NCBI GenBank assembly: GCA_903825765.1
Contig: CAIKBU010000013.1
Span: 1-35,692, forward strand
Reading direction: 5' to 3'
Source: an uncultured Actinomycetes bacterium
GTDB taxonomy: Bacteria; Actinomycetota; Acidimicrobiia; Acidimicrobiales; RAAP-2
DNA: 35,692 bases
Shown here: positions 16,701 to 24,561 of the stretch, one piece after another
Layout of the letters: each line of letters starts with the position of its first letter
Position numbering within the stretch: the stretch's first letter is position 1
Program-made: the position numbers and the translations under genes
The notes under the pieces: generated by a model
The model's input: only the letters and a program-made list of their open reading frames with translations
What the model was told of the DNA's origin: nothing
The model's database searches: none

Positions 16701-16715
16701 ACTGCGAGGTGATGA

Positions 16716-18575
16716 CTAGAAGTGGAGGTACTCCGGCATCCAGTTCGCCAATGGGTTCGACAAGAAGCCACCGGGGAACGAGGTCTTTAGCGTACGAAGG
16801 CGCTCGCCCGATCCCGTGCCGTTTGGCTTGAAGAAGACGGGCAACTGCTTCGCCGCGTAGTTCTCGTAGGCGGTCAAGGTGGCCGATCCCAACGTCGAGG
16901 CAGTGATCAAGCTGTCCATAGTGGCGTTGGTGTAGCCACCAGTGTTGGAGCTCGCACCCGTCTGGAATAGCGACTCACCCGATGGGTAGTAGTCCGGCGC
17001 GTACAACCAGCCGCCGCCCCAGTCGCAGAGGTCGAAGCCGGTTTTAGCACCCTGGCACTTGCCGAGTACGTTCGAGAAGGTGTCTTGGCTGACGTTGACG
17101 TTGACGCCAATGTTCTTCCACTCGGAGACTTCAACGGCGTTCAGGTTGTTGTCAGTCGCCGAACCGGCGGCCTGGTCCTCGTTGAGGTTCATGCGGAAGT
17201 AGCGAGGGATTCCCGCGCCACACTGGCTTGGGCCGTTACCTGGCTTCAAGCACTCCTGAATACCCTGCTGCAGAACCCAACCGTGCGCCTTGAAGGCAGC
17301 CTTGGCCGCGGCAACGTTGGTGGGGTACGGGTTCGCCACGGGACCACTGATGGCCTTCGAGGCACCGAATGGCAGTGGGCTGTACGTCGGAAGGCCGTAG
17401 CCCTTCATGACGGCCTTGATGGTGAGCGGCTGGTCAGTCGCTTCCTGGAGGGCCTGACGGATGTACAGCTGGCTCAGCGCTGCCGAAGCAGGGTCACCGA
17501 CAAGGTTGTACAAGTCGTAGTTGAACGACCAGGTCGTCCCACTCGAGATGATGTACTTGCTGTCCAACACCGCAAGGTTGGGTCCGGCCACACCAGGGGC
17601 TGGTGCGGGGGCGGTCAAGTTCGTGGGGTCAACGTAGCCAGAGGTAATGGTGCCGGCCTTCAGCGCGGTCAACTCAGCACTGGTCGACGTGAAGGCGACT
17701 GCCTTGAACGTTGCGACTTGTGCCTTGACGGGGCCGCTGTACATCGGGTTCGGCACCATGGTGAAGTTACCCAAGGTGTCAATCGACGTGAGCTTCCAAG
17801 GACCGTCGACACCGCTCTGCCACATGGTGCCGGTGAAGGTGGACTTCACGTTCGCCGTCGTGCGCAGGAAGTTCAGTACGGCGATGCAGTCGGTGTTGGC
17901 TGCGTCAGAACCGAAGGTGTCGGTCTCACAGTTACCACTACCAGCGGCTGCGCCACTCGAGGTGATGTCCCACGTTGCGGGCATTGGGGTGATCTCGGAC
18001 AGGTAGTTGTAGAGCAACCAGTTCGCGTTCACTGCCGTCTTCATCGTGATGATGACGGTGTCGGTACCCTGCGTCGTCACTGACGCGATGCCGTCTGGCA
18101 CACCGGCGGCGGGGACGTACCCGGCGTAGATGTTGGGGCTGTGGGTGGCCGAAGTGGCCTTGTAGAGGTTCAAGAAGAACGCGATGGAGTTCGCATTAAC
18201 GGTCTGGCCGTCGGCGAACTTCCAGCCCTTGGTCTTGATGGTGAACGTGGTCGCTGATCCGGTCTGGGGCGACACCGTCGCTGCGGAGAGCGATGGGACG
18301 TACGCCGCTGAGCCGGGAATACCGAACCAGAACAGTGGGCGGTACATCATCATTTGGAAATCGTTCATGTTTGACGTCGAGAAGCCGTCACTGGGCCCCA
18401 CGAACGGAAAAATGAAGGTCGGTCCAGCCTGTGGCGCCTCGGCGTAGGTAATCGTGCCGCTGAGGTGCGCATGCTGCGACGCACTACTGATGGTTGGTGC
18501 GATGAGACCCAACGACAACGCGCTGGCCGAAATGGCCAGGGTCATCGAGAGACGCACCTTGTGTGAGTACTTCAT
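16716..18575 (-). CDS. ABC importer extracellular substrate-binding protein, family 5
   Basis: The 619-residue secreted protein captures the substrate (peptides or a related solute) for the adjacent importer. A Sec signal is clear: MKYSHKVRLS, then a hydrophobic core (about 11-28) and SSAS before the mature part. No lipobox cysteine is present, unusual for a Gram-positive binding protein, so how it stays near the membrane is not evident. Family 5 features include the early block MNDFQMMMYRPLFWFG, the GWKFADGQTVNANSIAFFLN stretch and GPWKLTSIDTLGNFTMVPNPMYSG. Its C-terminal lobe contains ALQEATDQPLTIKAVMKGYG. ATG at 18575 is chosen because GGAGG lies ten bases upstream; TTG at 18584 is too close. 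Confidence 0.93.
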   Translation of the reverse strand: MKYSHKVRLSMTLAISASALSLGLIAPTISSASQHAHLSGTITYAEAPQAGPTFIFPFVGPSDGFSTSNMNDFQMMMYRPLFWFGIPGSAAYVPSLSAATVSPQTGSATTFTIKTKGWKFADGQTVNANSIAFFLNLYKATSATHSPNIYAGYVPAAGVPDGIASVTTQGTDTVIITMKTAVNANWLLYNYLSEITPMPATWDITSSGAAAGSGNCETDTFGSDAANTDCIAVLNFLRTTANVKSTFTGTMWQSGVDGPWKLTSIDTLGNFTMVPNPMYSGPVKAQVATFKAVAFTSTSAELTALKAGTITSGYVDPTNLTAPAPAPGVAGPNLAVLDSKYIISSGTTWSFNYDLYNLVGDPASAALSQLYIRQALQEATDQPLTIKAVMKGYGLPTYSPLPFGASKAISGPVANPYPTNVAAAKAAFKAHGWVLQQGIQECLKPGNGPSQCGAGIPRYFRMNLNEDQAAGSATDNNLNAVEVSEWKNIGVNVNVSQDTFSNVLGKCQGAKTGFDLCDWGGGWLYAPDYYPSGESLFQTGASSNTGGYTNATMDSLITASTLGSATLTAYENYAAKQLPVFFKPNGTGSGERLRTLKTSFPGGFLSNPLANWMPEYLHF

Positions 18576-18615
18576 TGGTTGCAATCCTCCCTGTGGCTTG
18601 CGCCGATTATTAGTC

Positions 18616-18646
18616 CGTTGCGTTCCCGCAACGCATCGCTACTCTA
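18616..18646 (-). promoter_or_regulatory. Leader of the binding-protein gene: -10 TAGAGT and GGAA-loop hairpin
   Basis: On the minus strand TAGAGT (18646-18641) is a candidate -10. The leader then forms CGTTGCG-GGAA-CGCAACG (18633-18616), a seven-pair stem with a GNRA-class loop, about 40 bases before the ATG. Such a 5' stem may stabilise the message. Confidence 0.45.
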
Positions 18647-18788
18647 CAGTTTCGTTTCACTGGTGTGCTTTTTTTGATGGGAAGTATCTGAGTATTCGGT
18701 TGGCCGGTTTTTCGCGTCGTTACACGGCTCTCCGTCCGTGCTGAAATTTCCTAGGGAATCACCGGTGCAAACCGACACTTTTCGGGCG

Positions 18789-18794
18789 TAGGCT
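18789..18794 (+). promoter_or_regulatory. Leaderless -10 box of kgd (TAGGCT-N7-GTG)
   Basis: TAGGCT is seven bases before GTG at 18802 and there is no ribosome site. A second TAGGTT overlaps downstream at 18795-18800 but is too close to the start to serve. Confidence 0.55.
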
Positions 18795-18801
18795 TAGGTT
18801 T

Positions 18802-21800
18802 GTGCCCCACTCAGATCAGACCCCCTCACGTGAAGTCCGCGGCTCATTCGGCCCCAACGCCTGGTTGGTCGACGACATGTTCGACCGCTACAAAGCCGAC
18901 CCCGCTTCGGTGAGCGCCTCCTGGCGCGAGTTTTTCGCTGATTATCAGCCGTCGACCGTCCCTTCGTTCCCTTCGTCGGTACCCGCCGCGACGGCGAAGG
19001 CTGCCGCTACGACCATTGACAGTGAAGCAACACCCCTGCGCGGGGCGGCCGCTCGCATTGTGAGCAATATGAATGCCTCGCTCAGCGTTCCCACCGCCAC
19101 CTCCGTGCGCACGGTGCCCGCGCGACTGCTCGAAATTAACCGTGTGGCGCTGAACGAAGCGCTCGCGAGGACCACGGGGGCCAAAGTCTCCTTTACGCAC
19201 ATCATCGCCTTCGCCGTGGTGAAGGGACTGATCAAGATTCCCGTCATGAACGCCGCGTTCGTCGAGGCCGTCGACGAGAAGGGGACGCCCGGCATCAAGC
19301 GCAACGAACACGTCGGTCTCGGCTTGGCCGTGGACGTGGAGCGCCCCGATGGGTCGCGCAACCTCGTGGTTCCCGTCATTCGAGACGCGGACACGCTCGA
19401 CTTCCGTGGTTTCTTGCTCGCCTACGAGGCCCTGGTACGCAAGGTGCACGCCGGCACCATGGGGGCCGACGACTTCGTCGGCGCCACCATTAGCTTGACC
19501 AATCCCGGCACGCTCGGCACGATTCAGTCCGTCCCACGCCTAATGCCCGGACAGGGCGCAATTATCGGTGTCGGCGCACTGAACTGGCCGGCCGGTTTTG
19601 ACGCGGCCGATCCTCGCGCGCTCGCCGAGTTGGGAGTGGGAAAGGTGATGAACATCACCTCGACCTACGACCACCGCATCATCCAGGGGGCCGAATCGGG
19701 TCTGTTCCTCAAGTACGTGGCCGAGTGCCTCAGTGGTGGGAACAGCTTCTACGACGAGATTTTTGCCGACCTCGGTATTCCGTATGAACCGGCCCACTTT
19801 GCCAAGGACCGCAACGGCGGGCGCGACAATGAGGCCGAGCGGATTCTCAAGCAAATTCGCGTCCAAGAACTCATCAACATGTACCGCGTCCGCGGACACT
19901 TGAATGCGCACCTCGACCCACTCAGCTCGTCGTCGAATGCGCTGCACCCCGAGCTCGACCTGGCGACGTACGGTCTCACCATCTGGGACCTCCAGCGCTC
20001 GTTCGTCGTCGACGGCCTGGCGGGTCGCAGTGAGGCCACCCTCGAAGAGATCCTGTCAATTCTGCGCGACGCCTACTGCCGCACGCTCGGTATTGAGTAC
20101 GGCCACATCATGGACCCCGCGCAGAAGCGGTGGATTCAAGAACGTGTGGAGGGCGTGCGCTGGGTCACGACACCCGAGCAGCAGCGCCACATTCTCGACG
20201 CCCTGAATGAAGCCGAAGTGTTTGAGCGCTTCTTGCACTCGCGCTACGTGGGGCAAAAGCGATTCGGCCTCGAGGGTGGCGAGTCGACGTTGGTCGCGCT
20301 CCAGACCATTCTCGACGCGGCCGCCGACGACGGGGTTCGCGAAGCAGTCATTGGTATGGCGCACCGTGGTCGCCTCAACGTCTTGGCCAACATCGTGGGC
20401 AAGTCCTACTCCGACATCTTCTCGGAGTTCGAGGGCAACCTCGACCCCGAGAGTGTGCAGGGGAGTGGTGACGTCAAGTACCACAAGGGCTCGCGCGGCC
20501 ACTTCACGAGCCCGAGCGGCGCTGAAATTACGGTGTCGATGGCGTCGAACCCGTCGCACCTCGAAGCCGTTTCGCCGGTCGTCGAGGGTATCGTTCGCGC
20601 CAAGCAAGACGCCGTGGTGCGTCCGAGTGACGGCACCGGCTCGATTCCGGGCGCCGATCACTTCCCCTACCTGCCGATCCTGCTCCACGGGGACGCGGCC
20701 TTCGCCGGTCAGGGTGTGGTCTCCGAAACCCTCAACATGTCGCAGCTCTCGGGCTACCGCGTGGGCGGCACCATCCACGTGGTCATCAACAATCAGGTCG
20801 GATTCACGACGGCCCCGGAATCGGCTCGTTCGAGTTTCTACCCGACCGACGTCGCCAAGATGATCCAGGCCCCAATCTTCCACGTCAACGGCGACGACCC
20901 CGAGGCCTGCGCCCGCGCGGCCGCGCTGGCGTACGACTACCGACAGACGTTCCACCGCGACGTCGTTCTCGACATCGTCTGTTACCGCCGCCACGGGCAC
21001 AACGAAGGCGATGACCCGAGCTACACCCAGCCGCAGATGTACGCACTGATTGAGCAGATGCGCTCGGTCCGTAAGGCCTACACCGAGACCCTGGTTCGTC
21101 GTGGTGACTTCACGATGGAAGAGACCGAAGCGGCCCTCGACGCCTTTAGCAACCGACTCCAGTCGGTGCTCGATGAAGTCCGCACCATTCCGGTTCCCCA
21201 GCTCGACGGTGTGCCGGTGGCCGACATTCCCGTCGACGAGACCCCCGTGGCCACGGGCGTTGCCCCCGAGACGCTGCACACGGTGGCCAGTGCCACCATG
21301 CACGCTCCCGAAGGGTTCACCGTCCACCCGAAACTCGAGCGTCAGTTCGCCCAGCGCGCCCAGTTGCTCGAAGCGGGTGAAGTGGACTGGGCCCTCGGGG
21401 AGGCGTTGGCCTTCGGCACCTTGGCACTCGAGGGCACCAACGTGCGCCTCATGGGTCAAGACTCTCGACGCGGCACCTTCTCGCACCGTCACGCGGCCTT
21501 GATTGACTACGTCACCGGCCAGCAGTACGTACCGCTGTCGAATCTGAACTCACCCGGTTTCTTCACTGTGCGCGACTCGTTCTTGTCGGAATACGCGGCC
21601 CTCGGCTTCGAGTACGGCTACTCGGTGGAGTCCAAGCACTCGCTGGTGGCCTGGGAGGCCCAGTTTGGTGACTTCGTCAACGGGGCCGAAATCATCATTG
21701 ACAACTTCCTCGTGGCGGCCGAAGACAAGTGGGGCCAGACTTCGTCGCTGGTCATGCTCTTGCCCCACGGGTACGAAGGGCAAGGTCCCGAGCACTCGAG

Positions 21801-22392
21801 TGGTCGCATCGAGCGGTTCTTGTCGCTCTGCGCTCGTAACAACATTCGAGTAGCGCAGCCCTCGACGAGCGCCCAGTACTTCCACCTCCTGCGCAGTCAA
21901 GTCCGCCGTGACCACGTCACGCCGCTCGTGATCTTCACCCCCAAGTCAATGCTTCGCGCGGTGCAAACACGCTCCCCGCTCGCCGAGTTCACGAACGGGT
22001 CGTTCCACCGAGTCCTCGGTGACGACAGCGTGGCCGCGGCCGGCGTGACGCGGGTCGTTTTGGCGTCGGGCAAGGTCGCACACGAAGCCACGCTTCGTCG
22101 TGACGAGTTGGGCATCACCAACGTGGCCATCGTGCGCGTTGAGCAGCTCTACCCCTGGCCGGCCGAGGATGTCGCGGCCGTCCTGGCTCGCTACGAGAAC
22201 GCGACCGACTTCGTCTGGCTCCAGGAAGAGCCCGAGAACATGGGGGCCTGGCCCTTCGTGCATCTGCGCACGCTCGGCGGTCCCCAGTCGCTTCGTCACG
22301 TGGCCCGCGCCGAGTCGGCGAGTCCCGCGACGGGATCGGGTCTGGTGCACGCCGCCGAACAGGCTGACCTGTTTGTTCGAGCCCTCCAGTGA
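18802..22392 (+). CDS. kgd: Multifunctional 2-oxoglutarate dehydrogenase (E2-E1 fusion, Kgd/OdhA type)
   Basis: This 1196-residue TCA-cycle enzyme decarboxylates 2-oxoglutarate with thiamine diphosphate and carries a succinyltransferase domain. The N-terminal 40 residues (GPNAWLVDDMFDRYKADPASV) match the actinobacterial Kgd start, followed by a Pro/Ala-rich linker. The E2 catalytic domain (about 80-325) contains FTHIIAFAVVKGL and the active-site TYDHRIIQG (H291). No lipoyl domain is present, as in Kgd, so lipoyl groups must come from another E2. The E1 part (from about 350) has GMAHRGRLNVLANIVGKSYS, HGDAAFAGQGVVSETLNMSQ, VINNQVGFTT and RRHGHNEGDDPSYTQP. The C-terminal domain includes EEPENMGAWPFV. 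It heads a four-gene coupled operon. Confidence 0.97.
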   Translation: MPHSDQTPSREVRGSFGPNAWLVDDMFDRYKADPASVSASWREFFADYQPSTVPSFPSSVPAATAKAAATTIDSEATPLRGAAARIVSNMNASLSVPTATSVRTVPARLLEINRVALNEALARTTGAKVSFTHIIAFAVVKGLIKIPVMNAAFVEAVDEKGTPGIKRNEHVGLGLAVDVERPDGSRNLVVPVIRDADTLDFRGFLLAYEALVRKVHAGTMGADDFVGATISLTNPGTLGTIQSVPRLMPGQGAIIGVGALNWPAGFDAADPRALAELGVGKVMNITSTYDHRIIQGAESGLFLKYVAECLSGGNSFYDEIFADLGIPYEPAHFAKDRNGGRDNEAERILKQIRVQELINMYRVRGHLNAHLDPLSSSSNALHPELDLATYGLTIWDLQRSFVVDGLAGRSEATLEEILSILRDAYCRTLGIEYGHIMDPAQKRWIQERVEGVRWVTTPEQQRHILDALNEAEVFERFLHSRYVGQKRFGLEGGESTLVALQTILDAAADDGVREAVIGMAHRGRLNVLANIVGKSYSDIFSEFEGNLDPESVQGSGDVKYHKGSRGHFTSPSGAEITVSMASNPSHLEAVSPVVEGIVRAKQDAVVRPSDGTGSIPGADHFPYLPILLHGDAAFAGQGVVSETLNMSQLSGYRVGGTIHVVINNQVGFTTAPESARSSFYPTDVAKMIQAPIFHVNGDDPEACARAAALAYDYRQTFHRDVVLDIVCYRRHGHNEGDDPSYTQPQMYALIEQMRSVRKAYTETLVRRGDFTMEETEAALDAFSNRLQSVLDEVRTIPVPQLDGVPVADIPVDETPVATGVAPETLHTVASATMHAPEGFTVHPKLERQFAQRAQLLEAGEVDWALGEALAFGTLALEGTNVRLMGQDSRRGTFSHRHAALIDYVTGQQYVPLSNLNSPGFFTVRDSFLSEYAALGFEYGYSVESKHSLVAWEAQFGDFVNGAEIIIDNFLVAAEDKWGQTSSLVMLLPHGYEGQGPEHSSGRIERFLSLCARNNIRVAQPSTSAQYFHLLRSQVRRDHVTPLVIFTPKSMLRAVQTRSPLAEFTNGSFHRVLGDDSVAAAGVTRVVLASGKVAHEATLRRDELGITNVAIVRVEQLYPWPAEDVAAVLARYENATDFVWLQEEPENMGAWPFVHLRTLGGPQSLRHVARAESASPATGSGLVHAAEQADLFVRALQ

Positions 22393-23378
22393 AGACGCCG
22401 CCACTGCGCGTCGTCGTCGACGGATCGAACCTCGCCACCGAGGGTCGCACTATCCCGAATTTGCAGCAACTCGACGCGGCGGTACGGTCATTTCTTGACG
22501 AACACCCGACGGCCGACGTCATCGTGGTCGTTGACGCGAGCTTCGAGCACCGCGTTGAGCCCAGCGAGCGCAACCACTTCAAGGAAGCGGAAGCGGCCGG
22601 TGAAATTGTGACGCCCCCGGCGGGGGCCATTGGTCGCGGCGACGCCTTCATCTTGAAGATCGCCGACCGCATCAACGCGGTCGTGTTGAGCAATGACTCC
22701 TTCCAGGAGTTTCACGAGGACTACCCGTGGCTCTTCGACGTTGGCCGTCTTATTGGCGGTAAGCCCGTCCGCGGGGTGGGCTGGATCTTCACCGAGCGGC
22801 TCCCGGTCCGCGGCATTAAGGCCGCGCGAGCGAGCAAGGTCGTCAAGAAGGTGGCGGTCGTACTGCCGGAGGGCCTCACCCCCTCCGTCGGCGACACCTT
22901 GACGCCAGTGAAGGCGACCAAGGTCGCCAAGGTCACGAAAGCGGCCAAGGTCGCCGCGAAGCCAGTGAAGAAGGTGGCCAAAGCCGTCGACCCTGACGCC
23001 GCCCCCGCCAAGAAGGTGGCGAAGAAGACCGTCAAGAAAGCCGTGGTCGTTGAGGAGAAGGTCGCCGAGGCTCCCGCCACCGTCGCGCTTCGCCGTGGCC
23101 GACAGCCGGTGAACCCCGAAGGGGCCTTCGCCGACTTCTTGAAGCAGTTCAAAATTGGCGCACCCGTCGACGCCGAAGTGGTGGCCTTCACCTCCCACGG
23201 GGCCGTGCTCAAGGTCTCGCTCAAGAGTGGCGACGCGATTGAGTGCTACGCCCCGACAGCGAACCTAGGTTCGCCCGCCCCGACGCGAGCGCGCGACGTG
23301 CTGAAGCGTGGCGACGTGCGGACCTTTTCACTACGATCCTTTGATACCGAACGACGAATTGCTGAGGTGGGCCTATGA
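22389..23378 (+). CDS. NYN/Regnase-like ribonuclease domain with Lys-rich linker and S1-like tail
   Basis: The 329-residue product has three parts. Residues 6-145 match the NYN (PIN-like) nuclease fold of the Zc3h12a/Regnase-1 type: RVVVDGSNLA (D11, N14), the acid D49, RGDAFILKIAD (D85) and VVLSNDSFQEF (D103), enough acids for a metal-dependent RNA cutter. Residues about 148-232 are a Lys/Ala/Val linker like the histone-tail protein at 10885. Residues about 250-329 (GAPVDAEVVAFTSHGAVLKV) look like an S1/OB RNA-binding domain. Its GTG overlaps the kgd stop and its stop overlaps the next start (ATGA). An RNA processing or decay role is inference; I know no characterised protein with this layout. 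Confidence 0.75.
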   Translation: MKTPPLRVVVDGSNLATEGRTIPNLQQLDAAVRSFLDEHPTADVIVVVDASFEHRVEPSERNHFKEAEAAGEIVTPPAGAIGRGDAFILKIADRINAVVLSNDSFQEFHEDYPWLFDVGRLIGGKPVRGVGWIFTERLPVRGIKAARASKVVKKVAVVLPEGLTPSVGDTLTPVKATKVAKVTKAAKVAAKPVKKVAKAVDPDAAPAKKVAKKTVKKAVVVEEKVAEAPATVALRRGRQPVNPEGAFADFLKQFKIGAPVDAEVVAFTSHGAVLKVSLKSGDAIECYAPTANLGSPAPTRARDVLKRGDVRTFSLRSFDTERRIAEVGL

Positions 23379-23809
23379 GCGAACTGTCACTGCGACCCGA
23401 GGACTGGATTCCGCACCGTCCGCCTTTTCTGCTCATTAGTGCTCTCACCAGCATCACGCCGGGCCACGAGGCCTCCGGTATCTGGACGCTCACGGGTGAT
23501 GAGTACTTCTTCCCCGGTCACTTTCCGGGCCGACCCACGACGCCCGGCGTCTTGATGCTCGAAGCACTGGCCCAGGTGGGGGCGGTCGCGGTATTGGCCG
23601 ACCCGGTGTACACCGGTCGTATTCCACTGTTCGCCGGCATTGAGAACGCCCGTTTCCGTCGGCAAGTGTTACCCGGCGACACGCTCGAGATGACGACGAC
23701 CATGACCAAGCTCTCCGCCCGTGGCGGCAAGGGTCACGGCGTGGCGACGGTCAACGGCGCTCTGGCCGTTGAGGCCGACATCTTTTTCATTCTCGCTGAC
23801 GCCTCGTGA
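23375..23809 (+). CDS. fabZ: FabZ-like 3-hydroxyacyl-ACP dehydratase
   Basis: FabZ removes water from 3-hydroxyacyl-ACP in fatty acid elongation. The 144-residue hotdog protein has IPHRPPFLLI (12-21), the catalytic His in FPGHFPGRP (H49) and the catalytic Glu in GVLMLEALAQVGA (E63), then GIENARFRRQVLPGDTLEM, all in FabZ order and at normal length. No other fatty acid genes are nearby; instead it is locked by 4-base overlaps between the NYN protein gene and xthA. A dehydratase of another pathway with the same fold is possible. Confidence 0.88.
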   Translation: MSELSLRPEDWIPHRPPFLLISALTSITPGHEASGIWTLTGDEYFFPGHFPGRPTTPGVLMLEALAQVGAVAVLADPVYTGRIPLFAGIENARFRRQVLPGDTLEMTTTMTKLSARGGKGHGVATVNGALAVEADIFFILADAS

Positions 23810-24561
23810 AAATCGCCACCTGGAACGTCAACTCGTTGACGGCCCGGTGGCCGCGAGTGGCTGAGTGGCTGGAAACGACGGCGACCGACGTGGTCTTGGT
23901 CCAAGAGACCAAGCAGACGGACGCGAAATTTCCCTTGGCCGATCTGGCCGCATTGGGGTATGAATCAGCTCACTACGGCCAGGGCCAGTGGAACGGTGTC
24001 GCTATTTTTTCCCGAGTCGGTCTCGACGACGTGGTCACGGGGCTCGGGGCTGATGAGGAGGCTCGCTGCATTCGCGCGACCTGCGGCGGTATTCGGGTGT
24101 ACTCGTGTTATGTGCCCAATGGGCGCAGTCTCGACAATCCCCACTACACCTACAAACTCGGGTGGCTCGGCGATCTTCGTGCGGAACTCGCTGAGCGTGA
24201 CCCCGCGCAACCCGTCGTGGTGGGTGGCGACTTCAACGTGGCACTCCGTGACGACGACGTCTATGACGTGACGAAGTTCGAAGGCGCCACGCACGTCTCG
24301 GCGCCGGAACGTGACGCCATTGACGCCATCCTCGACACCGGACTGACCGATCTCGCCCGTGCCACGCACCCCGTAGGGGCGCAGTACACGTGGTGGGACT
24401 ACCGCGAAGGAGCCTTCCGTCGCGGCTGGGGTCTACGCATTGACTATCTCTTCGCCGACGCGCTCACCGCTCAGCGAGTGGCCTCGGTCGAGGTGGACCG
24501 AGAGGCCCGAAAGGGCGAGAAGCCCTCGGACCACGCACCGGTCGTCGTCACCCTCAACTAG
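23806..24561 (+). CDS. xthA: Exodeoxyribonuclease III (AP endonuclease)
   Basis: This base-excision repair enzyme cuts DNA at abasic sites and trims 3' ends. The 251-residue product has the EEP-fold motifs: MKIATWNVNSLTAR at the start, DVVLVQETK (metal-binding E34), RVYSCYVPNGR, VVVGGDFNVA, RRGWGLRIDYLF, and the catalytic SDHAPVVVTL at the end. The GTG start overlaps the fabZ stop (GTGA, 23806-23809). Its stop interlocks with that of the facing UvrD-like gene at 24558-24561. Normal length for the family. Confidence 0.95.
   Translation: MKIATWNVNSLTARWPRVAEWLETTATDVVLVQETKQTDAKFPLADLAALGYESAHYGQGQWNGVAIFSRVGLDDVVTGLGADEEARCIRATCGGIRVYSCYVPNGRSLDNPHYTYKLGWLGDLRAELAERDPAQPVVVGGDFNVALRDDDVYDVTKFEGATHVSAPERDAIDAILDTGLTDLARATHPVGAQYTWWDYREGAFRRGWGLRIDYLFADALTAQRVASVEVDREARKGEKPSDHAPVVVTLN

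Noticed and set aside
18795-18800. TAGGTT as the -10 box of kgd
   Set aside because: It ends one base before the GTG; the overlapping TAGGCT upstream has the spacing seen at the other genes.
20056-21492. A 478-codon open frame antisense to kgd
   Set aside because: High-GC mirror frame of a clearly conserved enzyme; the translation has no recognisable motif and is rich in His/Arg/Val as mirror frames are.
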